NCBI GenBank assembly: GCA_041871065.1
Contig: CP168942.1
Location: 1,272,501 to 1,336,500, forward strand
Origin: Weissella confusa
GTDB taxonomy: Bacteria > Bacillota > Bacilli > Lactobacillales > Lactobacillaceae
DNA length: 64,000 bases
Direction: 5' to 3'
Below are positions 47,318 through 56,465 of this stretch, in pieces. Every line of letters begins with the position of its first letter. Position 1 is the first letter of the stretch. A program made the position numbers and the translations under genes. A model generated the notes under the pieces. The model was not told where the DNA came from and did not search any database. It was given only the letters and a program-made list of their open reading frames with translations.

Positions 47318-47860
47318 CTACTGGAGAATCCACCATTGATAGATGGCATCTGAGAAGTAAGGTGTCTGATTCAAAATCCATTGGGCGATGGGTGACTGAA
47401 TCATCGCATCGTGGTACCAAGGGATTTCCCATGTCTGTGTTAATTGTAAAACAAAGAAGATTTCAACGTAGACTAAAAGGCCGTAAACCAACATACCTGC
47501 TAGACGATTAACCGTTCCAAGCAAGGGTACCTGGTTAATGAAACGCAAACTACGCTCGATCGAACGCACAATGAACGTTCCAATCACCATAATGAGTCCA
47601 AACGCTAAGCCAGATGCTAAAAATTCATTGGCTTTATCAGAAACAAAATCGGGTACGCCGTTGGCCGCCCAGCGTGCTTGCACGGTCATCAAAAATGTTT
47701 CGTGAATCCAGCTTCCCAAACGGTGTGACATCAATACAGCCACTGCGTAAACCACAAAACGGCCACCTAACGTCAGTAAACTACGGACGAAACCTAGGTA
47801 ACGACCACGTAGCACCGCCGCCAGAAGCAATACTGCAATAATAATTGACAGCAAGTTCAT
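47318..47860 (-). CDS. cvpA: CvpA-family membrane protein
   Basis: 180 aa with four hydrophobic helices (LLSIIIAVLLLAAVLRGRYL; FVVYAVAVLMS; GLAFGLIMVIGTFIVRSI; LAGMLVYGLLVYVEIFFVL). GFVRSLLTLGG after the first helix is typical of the colicin-V-production family. Its start overlaps the zapA stop (TAATG). The order zapA-cvpA-mutS2 is conserved in Firmicutes. Confidence 0.88.
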   Translation of the reverse strand: MNLLSIIIAVLLLAAVLRGRYLGFVRSLLTLGGRFVVYAVAVLMSHRLGSWIHETFLMTVQARWAANGVPDFVSDKANEFLASGLAFGLIMVIGTFIVRSIERSLRFINQVPLLGTVNRLAGMLVYGLLVYVEIFFVLQLTQTWEIPWYHDAMIQSPIAQWILNQTPYFSDAIYQWWILQ

Positions 47861-48090
47861 TATTCAGCGTGATCCTTCTCAGCTTGCATCTTCAATTGGT
47901 CTGACAAGGCGTTGATGGCCAACAATGTTAGGAGTTGGTCATCTGACAACTTGGGTGCCAATTGCTTCATTTGGTCCAATTGTTGGTTAGCCAATTCAAA
48001 AACAGCCTTCATGTGTGCTTGTGATTCAGCCGCTGTAATTATGATTTCTTTACCTAGAATTTCGCCTTTAAAACGTGTCTTTTCTGCCAT
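47860..48090 (-). CDS. zapA: Cell division protein ZapA
   Basis: A 76-aa protein promoting FtsZ bundling. The N-terminal KTRFKGEILGKEIIITA is the beta-hairpin that includes the FtsZ-binding region; a long coiled-coil helix (AHMKAVFELANQQLDQM; LLTLLAINALSDQLKMQAE) mediates dimers. GAGGAAAG precedes the ATG. TATACT at 48126-48131 (minus) is a probable -10. Confidence 0.9.
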   Translation of the reverse strand: MAEKTRFKGEILGKEIIITAAESQAHMKAVFELANQQLDQMKQLAPKLSDDQLLTLLAINALSDQLKMQAEKDHAE

Positions 48091-48133
48091 GTTGTCTTTC
48101 CTCTTCTTGTTTATTCATAACTACCAGTATAGC

Positions 48134-48160
48134 AAAAAAGCGCTGATATTTCAGCGCTTT
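48134..48160 (-). terminator. Terminator upstream of zapA
   Basis: Stem AAAGCGCTGA (48137-48146) with TCAGCGCTTT (48151-48160), T run on the minus strand. It ends the 86-aa gene. Confidence 0.9.
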
Positions 48161-48170
48161 CCGGTCGATG

Positions 48171-48431
48171 CTATTGATTATCGATTACCTGATAATCTTT
48201 TTCGAATTCTTTTTCATTCACGATGCGCAATTCCTGCCCATCACGTGTTAGAAAGTCACCACACGCCCCCATTGCAACCGACCAAGGTGCATTGAGCATC
48301 AAAGTGTTTTCTTCACGTGCATCCCAGTGGAGTAGTCCTTGTTTGAATGCGTCTTGCACCCAAACAGCTGGTGACATGTCATCTGAAATCTGCCAGACAT
48401 CCACAATTTGTGTACCATGCTTCGCTTGCAT
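48171..48431 (-). CDS. Hypothetical protein, 86 aa
   Basis: A small acidic protein with several Trp residues (VDVWQISDD; SPAVWVQDAFKQGLLHWD; LNAPWSVAMGACGDFLTRDG), ending EKDYQVIDNQ. TAGG lies 8 bases before the ATG. I do not recognise the family. It stands between oppA and zapA as its own unit with a strong terminator. Confidence 0.72.
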   Translation of the reverse strand: MQAKHGTQIVDVWQISDDMSPAVWVQDAFKQGLLHWDAREENTLMLNAPWSVAMGACGDFLTRDGQELRIVNEKEFEKDYQVIDNQ

Positions 48432-48497
48432 TATCGTTACCTACTTTCTACGGTAGCTGAGCCCTCTTCTCGATACCAGTATACCATTTAATGCTGG

Positions 48498-50123
48498 TTA
48501 CTTCTTGTAGGCCCACTTCCAGTCGTATGGTGATCCAACTGGGTTCAGCACCACATTCTTAACTGATGGGCGCATCAACGTGGCTGATGATTGGTAGTAA
48601 AGTGGCGCAACACCAACTTGCTTTTCAATCTGTTGCTCAGCTGTCTTGTAGTCTTCGTAACGCTTGTTAGGGTCGTTCACATCGGTTGTCTTGGCTGCGT
48701 TCACGGCGTCATCATACGTTTGGTCACTCCAGCTACCATAGTTGAAGTCTGAATTCGTCGTTGCCAAATCCAAGAATGATGATGGATCCGCGTAGTCAGC
48801 GCCCCAACGGTCAATGACTACTTGGAACTTCTTGGCCTCGGACAAAGCCAAACTTTGCTTGAATGGTACCACCTTGATGGTTACCTTCACGTTGTCTAAC
48901 TTTTGCCATTGGGCTTGGATGAACTGGGCCATACGCTTTGAAGCATCTGTGTCATCAGCCAACAATTGGACAGATAACTTCTTTTTACCAGTCTCTTTAA
49001 GGCCTTCCTTTATCAACTGCTTAGCCTTGGTCTTGTCATACGCGATTGCGCCAGGCACAGCTGCTGACTTGGCAAAATCTTCGCCCGTATTTGGATCCTT
49101 AGCCAATTTGGCAGCCGTGAACGTCGTTGCCGGTGTAGCCGTTCCAGTCAAAATCTTATTTGCCAACGTCTTACGATCAATGGCATAAGACATCGCTTGG
49201 CGAATCTTCACGTTCTTGTAGACCGGATAATTCTTTTGATTGAATTCTACATAAGCCGTTGTGGCTGATGGAATCACCTTGTAGGCCTTTGAATTCTTTG
49301 ACGCCGTGACTTGGTCAGGTGACAAGTTCGTGAAGTCGACGCTACCAGCCTTATACAAGTTATAACCAGTGTTTTGGTCCTTAATCGCTTGCACGACAAT
49401 CTTAGGCGTCTTAACCGCCTTTGCATCCCAGTATTGCTTGTTCTTCACCAACGTATACTTGTTGTTCGAACCACTCCAACCCTTCATGACGAATGGACCA
49501 GATGACAACGTGTACTTAGCCGTCGTACCGTACTTGCTACCGGCCTTTTCAACGAAAGCCTTATTTTGTGGGAAGAATGGTGCCATAGTTAAAATTGATT
49601 CCAACTGTGGCATTGGCTTGTCTAGCGTGACTTGCAAAGTCGTGTCATCCAGCGCCTTTACACCCAAATCATCCAAGTTCTTGTCCTTGCCTGACTGAAT
49701 GTCATCAGCGCCCTTAATACCTGAGAATAGATAGGCATACGTTGACGCCGTCTTTGGATTGTTGGTACGTTGCCAACCATAAACGAAGTCGTTGGCCGTC
49801 AAGGCATCCCCATTTGACCACTTCAAATTTGGACGAAGCTTGAATGTGTACGTCAATCCGTCATCAGACTTTTCAACTGATTCAGCCAATGCCAATTGTG
49901 GTGTGCTGTTCTTATCATTACGGTACAAACCATCCCCAATGGCTTGCATGGCATCAAAATCAACTGCAGCAGATGACTTTGCTTGGTCCATCGTACCGAG
50001 TTGTGCAGTCTCCGTCCAATTGATTGTCTTATATGTGGCGGCCTGCGTTGCCGTTGGTACCACGATTGATCCAAAAATTAGACTTGCTGATGCAAGTGCT
50101 GCTCCCTTAACTACTTTATTCAT
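48498..50123 (-). CDS. Peptide ABC transporter substrate-binding protein (OppA-like), no lipobox
   Basis: A 541-aa SBP_bac_5 protein. A signal peptide (MNKVVKGAALASASLIFGSI, then VVPTATQAA) is followed directly by mature sequence with no Cys, so it lacks the lipobox expected of a Gram-positive binding protein. Family motifs: GDGLYRNDKNSTPQLALAES, YTFKLRPNLKWSNGDALTAN, DFVYGWQR, SGPFVMKGW, VRQAMSYAIDR-like IRQAMSYAIDRKTLAN. No permease or ATPase genes are adjacent. AGGAGGG is 9 bases before the ATG. Confidence 0.88.
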   Translation of the reverse strand: MNKVVKGAALASASLIFGSIVVPTATQAATYKTINWTETAQLGTMDQAKSSAAVDFDAMQAIGDGLYRNDKNSTPQLALAESVEKSDDGLTYTFKLRPNLKWSNGDALTANDFVYGWQRTNNPKTASTYAYLFSGIKGADDIQSGKDKNLDDLGVKALDDTTLQVTLDKPMPQLESILTMAPFFPQNKAFVEKAGSKYGTTAKYTLSSGPFVMKGWSGSNNKYTLVKNKQYWDAKAVKTPKIVVQAIKDQNTGYNLYKAGSVDFTNLSPDQVTASKNSKAYKVIPSATTAYVEFNQKNYPVYKNVKIRQAMSYAIDRKTLANKILTGTATPATTFTAAKLAKDPNTGEDFAKSAAVPGAIAYDKTKAKQLIKEGLKETGKKKLSVQLLADDTDASKRMAQFIQAQWQKLDNVKVTIKVVPFKQSLALSEAKKFQVVIDRWGADYADPSSFLDLATTNSDFNYGSWSDQTYDDAVNAAKTTDVNDPNKRYEDYKTAEQQIEKQVGVAPLYYQSSATLMRPSVKNVVLNPVGSPYDWKWAYKK

Positions 50124-50152
50124 ACTCGAATGCCCTCCTAAGCGATGACTAA

Positions 50153-50181
50153 ATAGTACCGCCGTGTGAGATTGAATTCAA
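50153..50181 (-). promoter_or_regulatory. Promoter of the OppA-like gene
   Basis: TTGAAT (complement 50176-50181), a 17-base spacer and TACTAT (complement 50153-50158) on the minus strand. Confidence 0.7.
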
Positions 50182-50214
50182 AGAATAGCGCTTATTTCAT
50201 CGAATTTGCATCTG

Positions 50215-50239
50215 AAAACGGTTGCAATCTAACCGTTTT
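50215..50239. repeat. Palindrome AAAACGGTT-N7-AACCGTTTT
   Basis: Perfect 9-bp arms (50215-50223 and 50231-50239), about 35 bases upstream of the OppA-like -35. It may be an operator. It could also be a weak terminator for engB, but a better terminator already lies at 50246-50279. Confidence 0.5.
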
Positions 50240-50245
50240 ACATAC

Positions 50246-50279
50246 AAAAAATACCCATGCCAATAAATGACATGGGTAT
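50246..50279 (-). terminator. engB terminator
   Basis: Stem ATACCCATG (50251-50259) with CATGGGTAT (50271-50279), T run on the minus strand. Confidence 0.9.
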
Positions 50280-50284
50280 AATTA

Positions 50285-50914
50285 TTAGTCTTCGAATTCT
50301 TCAGGATCGAAGTCCGTACCATCTAGCATACGAGCTTCTAGCCAATCCCAAACATTGTCCTTACCATACTTCGTTTCTGATGAGAAAATCTCAAAGTCAG
50401 AAACATCGGGGTTGAATTGCAACCCACGCTTGATGCCAGCTTCAGCCTTGTTCCACTTACCGCGTGAAATCTTGTCGGCCTTCGTCGCAACAACAAGCAC
50501 TGGCAAGCCAATGTCGTCTGACGTCAACCAGTTGTACATCTCGATGTCTTCCTTAGAAGGCATGTGACGTGCATCAACAAGTTGTACAATTCCCTTCAAA
50601 GGCTCACGTGTGCGCAAGTATTCACCGATCATCACAGCGAATTCTTCACGCGCCTTCTTTGACACCTTGGCATAACCGTAACCAGGCACGTCGACGAAGA
50701 AAATTTGATCCTCTACCTTGTAGAAGTTCAACGTTTGCGTCTTACCTGGTTGTGATGACGTGCGAGCAAATGACTTGCGGTTAATCAAAACGTTCGTCAA
50801 TGATGACTTACCAACGTTTGAACGACCCACAAAAGCCACTTCTGGCAACCCATCAGTTGGGTATTGGCTCGCACGAACGGCAGACATTACCATTTCGACA
50901 TTGTGTACTTCCAT
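50285..50914 (-). CDS. engB: Ribosome-biogenesis GTPase EngB/YsxC
   Basis: A 209-aa GTPase needed for 50S subunit assembly. G1 is [11 protein letters not shown]2 near [14 protein letters not shown]3 VDVPGYG, G4 ATKADK and G5 FSSETKYG. Cotranscribed with clpX (18-bp gap), an order conserved in Firmicutes. GGAGG precedes the ATG. Confidence 0.96.
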   Translation of the reverse strand: MEVHNVEMVMSAVRASQYPTDGLPEVAFVGRSNVGKSSLTNVLINRKSFARTSSQPGKTQTLNFYKVEDQIFFVDVPGYGYAKVSKKAREEFAVMIGEYLRTREPLKGIVQLVDARHMPSKEDIEMYNWLTSDDIGLPVLVVATKADKISRGKWNKAEAGIKRGLQFNPDVSDFEIFSSETKYGKDNVWDWLEARMLDGTDFDPEEFED

Positions 50915-50932
50915 GATAAATCCTCCGTTAAA

Positions 50933-52186
50933 TTATGCTTGTTCAGTGACCAATTCAGGTTGCTCGTGGTTCAAAACGGCACCTTCCGTAATAATAACGC
51001 CATTAACGTCATCACGTGAAGGTACGTCGAACATCACGTCACGCATCGTTTCTTCGATGATTGAACGCAAGCCACGGGCTCCCGTCTCACGCTCGATAGC
51101 CAAGTGGGCCATAGCCTTCAAAGCTTCAGGCGTGAACGTCAAAGCAACACCTTCAAGAGCCAACAAAGCTTGGTATTGCTTAACCAACGCGTTCTTAGGC
51201 TCCGTCAAGATGCGAACCAAATCGTCTTCAGTCAATTCTTCCAAAGCAGTCAAAATTGGCAAACGACCAATGAATTCTGGAATCAAACCAAAGCTCATCA
51301 AGTCTTCAGGCACAACTTGTTGCATGATTGACTTGTCTGACGTGTTGAATTGTTGCGTCTTTGAATCCGTTCCGAATCCAATAACCTTCGCACCAACACG
51401 TTCCTTAACCATTTGTTCGATACCTGCAAAGGCACCACCTACGATGAACAAAATGTTCGTCGTATCGATTTGAATAAACTCTTGGTTAGGGTGCTTACGT
51501 CCTCCTTGAGGCGGAACGTTAGCAATCGTACCTTCTAGCATCTTCAAAAGGGCTTGTTGCACACCTTCACCAGAAACGTCTCGCGTAATTGAAACGTTTT
51601 CGGCCTTCTTGGCAATCTTGTCAATTTCGTCGATGTAGATGATACCAGTTTCAGCACGCTCGACATCGTAGTCGGCGGCTTGGATCAACTTCAATAGAAT
51701 GTTTTCAACGTCTTCTCCGACGTATCCAGCTTCAGTCAAAGTCGTGGCATCCGCAATTGCGAATGGCACGTTCAATAGCTTAGCCATTGATTGTGCGATG
51801 TACGTCTTACCAGACCCAGTAGGTCCGATCATGGCGATGTTTGACTTTTGCAGTTCAACACCTTCAGCCCCAGTTTCGCCCGTCAACATCGCGTTAACGC
51901 GCTTGTAGTGGTTGTAGACGGCAACTGCAAGAGTACGCTTAGCTTCGTCTTGTCCGATAACGTATGAATTCAAGTTATCGACAATTTCACGTGGTGTTTT
52001 CAAAGTCAATGTGCGCTCCAATGCATCTTGTTGCAAATCTTCATTAATAATATCTTGTGCCAAAGCCACACATTCGTTACAAATGTATACGCCAGGCCCT
52101 GCGATAAGCTTCTTCACTTCAGTAGAAGCCTTACCACAGAATGAACAGTAGGCAATGCCGTTTGAATTATCGGTAGTATTAAACAC
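50933..52186 (-). CDS. clpX: ATP-dependent Clp protease ATP-binding subunit ClpX
   Basis: A 417-aa AAA+ unfoldase for ClpP. The N-terminal zinc finger is YCSFCGK...YICNECV; Walker A is GPTGSGKT; Walker B is [11 protein letters not shown]; pore loop GYVGEDVE; the ClpP-binding loop is IGFG. It starts with GTG at 52186, 7 bases after AGGAGG. It is downstream of tig, as usual, with a terminator between. Confidence 0.97.
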   Translation of the reverse strand: MFNTTDNSNGIAYCSFCGKASTEVKKLIAGPGVYICNECVALAQDIINEDLQQDALERTLTLKTPREIVDNLNSYVIGQDEAKRTLAVAVYNHYKRVNAMLTGETGAEGVELQKSNIAMIGPTGSGKTYIAQSMAKLLNVPFAIADATTLTEAGYVGEDVENILLKLIQAADYDVERAETGIIYIDEIDKIAKKAENVSITRDVSGEGVQQALLKMLEGTIANVPPQGGRKHPNQEFIQIDTTNILFIVGGAFAGIEQMVKERVGAKVIGFGTDSKTQQFNTSDKSIMQQVVPEDLMSFGLIPEFIGRLPILTALEELTEDDLVRILTEPKNALVKQYQALLALEGVALTFTPEALKAMAHLAIERETGARGLRSIIEETMRDVMFDVPSRDDVNGVIITEGAVLNHEQPELVTEQA

Positions 52187-52302
52187 TGTTCAACCTCCTG
52201 TAAGTTTTTAAACGTTAGACTAAACGTAAGTTACCTACTATTGTACCAGAGATTTTGTGTTTTTTAATACGATATTCTTAGACCTTATATAGTGTAACAC
52301 TG

Positions 52303-52340
52303 CAAAAAGAGGTTAGACTCGAAAAAGTCTAACCTCTTTT
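52303..52340 (-). terminator. tig terminator
   Basis: A 15-bp stem AAAAGAGGTTAGACT (52305-52319) with its complement (52326-52340). A short T run on the minus strand. Confidence 0.92.
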
Positions 52341-52358
52341 GTTTAACGTTTAATTGAA

Positions 52359-53648
52359 TTAAGCTTCAACAGCGTTATCAACGATCATGTCAACAACTTG
52401 CTTGATAGCAATGTCGTGTGACAACATGTCGTCTGACAAAGCACCGCGAACAGCAGCTTCGTCCATACCATATTGGTCAGCCAATGACTTTACTTCAGCA
52501 GCAATGTCGTCAGCTGATGGCTTGATGTTTTCTGCCTTAACAATAGCTTCCAATACCAAGTTCGTCTTTACACGACGCTCAGCACCTTCTTCGTATTGCT
52601 TGTGCAAATCATCTTCTGATGAACCAGTGATTTGGTAGTACAACTCTGGTGAGATACCTTGTTGTTGCATTGAAGCAAAGAATTGGTTCATTTGACGGTG
52701 AACGTCTTCGTGAATCATTGAGTCAGGAATTTGACCACCTTCAACAGATGCGTTGTCAACAACAGCTGCGATAGCTGCGTCTTCCTTGGCATCCTTAGCT
52801 GCGTCTTCCTTAGAAGTCGTCAAGCGAGCCTTAACCTTGTCCTTCAATTCTGCCAAAGTTTCAACTTCTTCGTCGATGTCCTTTGCGAACTCGTCGTCCA
52901 AAGCTGGAACTTCCTTAGCCTTAACTTCGTGCACAGTAACAACGAACAAAGCGTCCTTACCTGCCAAGTCAGCAGCTTGGTATTCTTCTGGGAACGTTAC
53001 GTTAACGTTAACAACGTCTTCGGCCTTGGCACCAACCAATTGGTCTTCGAAGCCAGGGATGAATGAGCCTGAACCCAATTCAAGTGAGTAGTTCTCACCC
53101 TTTCCACCGTCGAACTCAACACCGTCAACTGAACCAACGAAGTCGATAACAACCGTGTCACCGTTCTTTGCAGGAGCGTCAACCAAAACCAATTCTGCTT
53201 GACCTTCTTGCAAACGAGTGATTTCAGCATCCAATTCTTCATCAGAAACAGTAACGTCTGATGCAGGAACCTTAACACCCTTGTACTCGCCCAATTCGAT
53301 TTCTGGTGCCAATTCAACTTCAGCAGTCAAAACCCAAGCTTCACCCTTGTTCATTGACTCTGCGTCGATCTTTGGTTGACCAACAGTCGTAACACCTGCT
53401 TCAGCAACTGCATCAGCAAATACATCTGGCAATACAACGTTCAAAGCGTCTTGGTACAATGACTCTTCACCGTACATTTGGAAAAAGACTTGCTTAGGCA
53501 TCTTACCCTTACGGAAACCAGGAACCGTAATTTGCTTCTTAACGTCGTTAAATGCGGCGTCGATACCCTTTTCGTATACGTCAACAGGAACTTCGAACTT
53601 GATCGTTCCCTTGTTGCCTTCACCCTTAGTGAAAACTGCGTTTGCCAT
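52359..53648 (-). CDS. tig: Trigger factor
   Basis: A ribosome-bound chaperone and peptidyl-prolyl isomerase, 429 aa. The ribosome-binding signature VPGFRKGKMPKQVF is at about 39-52. The FKBP-type PPIase domain is in the middle (GDTVVIDFVGSVDGVEFDGG; LVGAKAEDVVNVNVTFPEEY), and the helical C-terminal arms follow. GGAGGAATAAAC precedes the ATG at 53648. Acidic overall. Confidence 0.97.
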   Translation of the reverse strand: MANAVFTKGEGNKGTIKFEVPVDVYEKGIDAAFNDVKKQITVPGFRKGKMPKQVFFQMYGEESLYQDALNVVLPDVFADAVAEAGVTTVGQPKIDAESMNKGEAWVLTAEVELAPEIELGEYKGVKVPASDVTVSDEELDAEITRLQEGQAELVLVDAPAKNGDTVVIDFVGSVDGVEFDGGKGENYSLELGSGSFIPGFEDQLVGAKAEDVVNVNVTFPEEYQAADLAGKDALFVVTVHEVKAKEVPALDDEFAKDIDEEVETLAELKDKVKARLTTSKEDAAKDAKEDAAIAAVVDNASVEGGQIPDSMIHEDVHRQMNQFFASMQQQGISPELYYQITGSSEDDLHKQYEEGAERRVKTNLVLEAIVKAENIKPSADDIAAEVKSLADQYGMDEAAVRGALSDDMLSHDIAIKQVVDMIVDNAVEA

Positions 53649-53784
53649 GTTTATTCCTCCAATAGTCACCGGTTAAAGACCGACGACATATATTATCTTT
53701 ACATACTTTATAAGTTTACCGGAAAAACCGTTATTTGGCAATAAATGTAGGCCAAAACACGACATTTTCCCGACAAAAACGAAC

Positions 53785-54222
53785 TTAGAAAAGTTGACCT
53801 TCAAACTTTGACTCTGGGTAGTTCTTAAAGTCATAAGTTGCCAAATCTTCAGCCTTGTTAACGAAGGCCGTCAATGACTCCGTCAACATCAAGTTAGTCT
53901 TGTAGTCCGTCTCTTCGACCATGATCACTGGCTTCTTCAATGCCCATGCCATACCAGCTTCAAAGGCTGTTCCTGAATCAGCGTCATCATCACGGAAATC
54001 AGCAACAACAACCAATGCGTCAGCGTCCAACACTTGTGTGACATCTCGACGGAATACTTCAGCAGCCCATGCTGGCGTGTACTCTGGGTTATCTGTCTTT
54101 TGGTGGTGGCGTGGTGAGTAGAAATCAGTCACCGTTGGGTTAGCCTCTAGGGCTGCCTCAATACGTGCGACACGATCAATTTGCTCATCGCTAAAGAATG
54201 GTGCTGCCAAATAAATTTGCAT
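53785..54222 (-). CDS. Nucleoside 2-deoxyribosyltransferase
   Basis: A 145-aa enzyme exchanging bases between deoxynucleosides for salvage. MQIYLAAPFFSDEQIDR is the start typical of lactobacilli NDT; DADALVVVADF and DSGTAFEAGMAWALKKP contain the substrate Asp and the catalytic Glu. GAGGAG is 9 bases before the ATG. The gap 53649-53784 has only tig leader sequence. Confidence 0.92.
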   Translation of the reverse strand: MQIYLAAPFFSDEQIDRVARIEAALEANPTVTDFYSPRHHQKTDNPEYTPAWAAEVFRRDVTQVLDADALVVVADFRDDDADSGTAFEAGMAWALKKPVIMVEETDYKTNLMLTESLTAFVNKAEDLATYDFKNYPESKFEGQLF

Positions 54223-54304
54223 TGTTTAAAGCTCCTCTTCATTGAAAAAAGTGTATAAGCTACTCTATCACATTTGCGTTGGTCGTGAGCAACAAAATTT
54301 ACAG

Positions 54305-54341
54305 AAAAAAGGCTCTTGAATTCATGTGAATACCAAGAACC
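54305..54341 (-). terminator. Terminator of the ClbS-like gene
   Basis: Stem GGCTCTTG (54311-54318) with CAAGAACC (54334-54341) and one mismatch, then TTTTTT on the minus strand. Confidence 0.85.
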
Positions 54342-54356
54342 TTGTCATACCAGTCA

Positions 54357-54893
54357 TTACGCCTGGTAAGTTTTCTTATGTACTTTAAGCTTCTTTATTG
54401 CCCATTCATAATGTGCAACTGTGGCTGAAATACAATAGCTACCAAGCGTTGTTGTCCCCGTCCATGAAAAATACTGTTTGGTAAACAATGCTTCATCGGA
54501 AAAGTCCGTAATCAACGCCATTACTTTGTCGTGGCTTTCATGTAGCATGACCTTTGCATCCGCTAGTGTGGTCTCCTGGTGTTGTTCCCAGAAGCCAGCA
54601 TTCATCTCACCATACGTTTTCCAATTATAGGGTGCTGGCAAGAATGGTTGCTGATCACCATTTAGATTTGCGTTCACCCATCGCAATAGTAACTGGTGCC
54701 ATTCATAGAGATGAACTAAGACATCACGGACATTCTTATCGCGTCCCCAATGTGCTTCCTTGCCCATATCAGCCCCAAAAGCAAAGGTCGCAGTTTGTTC
54801 TTCTTCTGGCATGGCATCAACTAATTGCCACATCTTCTCAAATTGCTGTTCTGATGCAGTTAATAACTCCGCTTTCGTCTTCGGTCTCGCCAT
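54357..54893 (-). CDS. ClbS/DfsB-family four-helix protein (DUF1706)
   Basis: 178 aa, helical. Typical stretches: MARPKTKAELLTASEQQFEK, WGRDKNVRDVLVHLYEWHQL, LPAPYNWKTYGEMNAGFWEQ and ATVAHYEWAIKKLKVHKK. ClbS protects E. coli from colibactin and DfsB transfers bacillithiol-like thiols; here the role is unknown. GGGGGAATAACC precedes the ATG. Monocistronic. Confidence 0.85.
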   Translation of the reverse strand: MARPKTKAELLTASEQQFEKMWQLVDAMPEEEQTATFAFGADMGKEAHWGRDKNVRDVLVHLYEWHQLLLRWVNANLNGDQQPFLPAPYNWKTYGEMNAGFWEQHQETTLADAKVMLHESHDKVMALITDFSDEALFTKQYFSWTGTTTLGSYCISATVAHYEWAIKKLKVHKKTYQA

Positions 54894-54974
54894 GGTTATT
54901 CCCCCGTATCAAGTAATCTTACGGTCAGAATACCATCCGTTAGACGAAACGCCCAACAATCTGCCTGGATAAAC

Positions 54975-55018
54975 AAAAAGAGAGTTATGACATACGAATA
55001 TGTCATAACTCTCTTTTT
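54975..55018 (-). terminator. tuf terminator
   Basis: A 20-bp perfect stem (54975-54994 with 54999-55018) around a CGAA tetraloop, with T runs on both sides. Confidence 0.95.
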
Positions 55019-55063
55019 TGAGCAGCCTAAGCTACATTGGAAAATTCTACGTTAACCGTAAAA

Positions 55064-56251
55064 TTAGTCCTTGATTTCTGAAACAGTTCCGGCACCGACA
55101 GTACGTCCACCTTCACGAACCGTAAACTTCAATCCCTTTTCGATGGCAACTGGTGCGATCAATTCGATATCGAATGTTACGTTGTCACCAGGCATAACCA
55201 TTTCAACGCCTTCTGGCAATTGAACTACACCCGTAACGTCAGTCGTGTGGAAGTAGAATTGTGGACGGTAGTTAGTGAAGAATGGCGTGTGACGGCCTCC
55301 TTCTTCCTTAGTCAAAACATAAACTTCGGCCAAGAACTTAGTGTGCGTTTGGATTGAACCAGGCTTAGCCAAAACTTGACCACGCTCGATTTCCTTACGA
55401 TCAACACCACGCAACAATGCACCGATGTTATCACCAGCTTGACCTTGTTGCATTGACTTACGGAACATTTCGATTCCAGTAACAACAGTCTTACGAACGT
55501 CTTCGTGCAAACCAACGATTTCAACTTCATCGTTCAAGTTAACAGTTCCACGGTCGATACGACCTGAAGCAACAGTACCACGACCAGTGATCGTAAATAC
55601 GTCTTCGACAGGCATCAAGAATGGCTTGTCAGTGTCACGCTCTGGCGTTGGGATGTATGAGTCAACAGTGTCCATCAACTCTTCGATAACCTTAACTTGT
55701 TCTGGGTCACCTTCCAAAGCCTTCAAAGCTGATCCGCGGATAACTGGAATATCATCCCCAGGGAAATCGTACTCTGACAACAATTCACGAACTTCCATTT
55801 CAACCAAGTCAACCAACTCTTCGTCGTCAACCAAGTCAACCTTGTTCAAGAACACAACCAAGTAGTCAACACCAACTTGGCGAGCCAACAAGATGTGCTC
55901 ACGAGTTTGTGGCATAGGACCGTCAGTTGAAGCAACAACCAAGATAGCACCGTCCATTTGGGCAGCACCAGTGATCATGTTCTTAACGTAGTCCGCGTGA
56001 CCAGGGGCGTCGATGTGGGCGTAGTGACGAGCTTCCGTCTCGTACTCGATGTGAGCAGTGTTGATCGTGATACCACGCTCACGCTCTTCAGGAGCAGCGT
56101 CGATAGCAGCAAAGTCTTGTTGCTCAGCCAATCCCTTGTCAGCCAATACCTTTGAGATAGCGGCAGTCAAAGTAGTCTTACCGTGGTCGACGTGACCGAT
56201 AGTTCCAATGTTAACGTGAGGCTTAGTGCGCTCGAAATTTTCCTTAGCCAA
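55064..56251 (-). CDS. tuf: Elongation factor Tu
   Basis: Delivers aminoacyl-tRNA to the ribosome; 395 aa. G1 [10 protein letters not shown], switch region [10 protein letters not shown]3 DAPGHADY, G4 NKVD, G5 GSALKAL; domains 2 and 3 are complete to [11 protein letters not shown]. The start codon is TTG (complement 56249-56251) read as Met, 8 bases after AGGAGG; there is no in-frame ATG upstream with a ribosome site. A 10-codon ORF overlaps this start. Preceded by tandem promoters. Confidence 0.97.
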   Translation of the reverse strand: MAKENFERTKPHVNIGTIGHVDHGKTTLTAAISKVLADKGLAEQQDFAAIDAAPEERERGITINTAHIEYETEARHYAHIDAPGHADYVKNMITGAAQMDGAILVVASTDGPMPQTREHILLARQVGVDYLVVFLNKVDLVDDEELVDLVEMEVRELLSEYDFPGDDIPVIRGSALKALEGDPEQVKVIEELMDTVDSYIPTPERDTDKPFLMPVEDVFTITGRGTVASGRIDRGTVNLNDEVEIVGLHEDVRKTVVTGIEMFRKSMQQGQAGDNIGALLRGVDRKEIERGQVLAKPGSIQTHTKFLAEVYVLTKEEGGRHTPFFTNYRPQFYFHTTDVTGVVQLPEGVEMVMPGDNVTFDIELIAPVAIEKGLKFTVREGGRTVGAGTVSEIKD

Positions 56252-56276
56252 AAGCTTGTCCTCCTAATATTCGCAT
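56244..56276 (-). CDS. Possible 10-aa leader ORF overlapping the tuf start
   Basis: ATG CGA ATA TTA GGA GGA CAA GCT TTT GGC TAA encodes [10 protein letters not shown] in another frame. It contains the tuf ribosome site and ends 8 bases inside tuf (TTGGCTAA). AAGGG sits 5 bases before its ATG, within a hairpin. It could couple translation to tuf or be chance. Confidence 0.35.
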   Translation of the reverse strand: MRILGGQAFG

Positions 56277-56298
56277 GTTAGCCCTTAAATGGGCTAAC
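56277..56298 (-). promoter_or_regulatory. Hairpin in the tuf leader
   Basis: GTTAGCCC (56277-56284) and GGGCTAAC (56291-56298) form a perfect 8-bp stem with a 6-base loop, immediately before the leader ATG and 15 bases before the tuf Shine-Dalgarno. There is no T run, so it is not a terminator. Confidence 0.5.
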
Positions 56299-56393
56299 CC
56301 TTATTGCTTAAATAGTATTATACTACATTCCTTACAGAACTAAAACAACTTGGTGCGAAAATCTTTGTAATTTCTCTATATGAGACTGGAATT

Positions 56394-56422
56394 ATTATAT
56401 ATAACTTGGCGATTTTTGTAAA
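56394..56422 (-). promoter_or_regulatory. tuf promoter (distal)
   Basis: TTTACA (complement 56417-56422), a 17-base spacer and TATAAT (complement 56394-56399). A second perfect TATAAT without a clear -35 lies at 56317-56322. Confidence 0.78.
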
Positions 56423-56465
56423 TATTTTTTACCTAAATTCGACTATCAATTTCAAAATAGTTTTT

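Noticed and set aside
55312..55865. Frames opposite or overlapping tuf
   Set aside because: Shadows of the highly biased tuf coding sequence.
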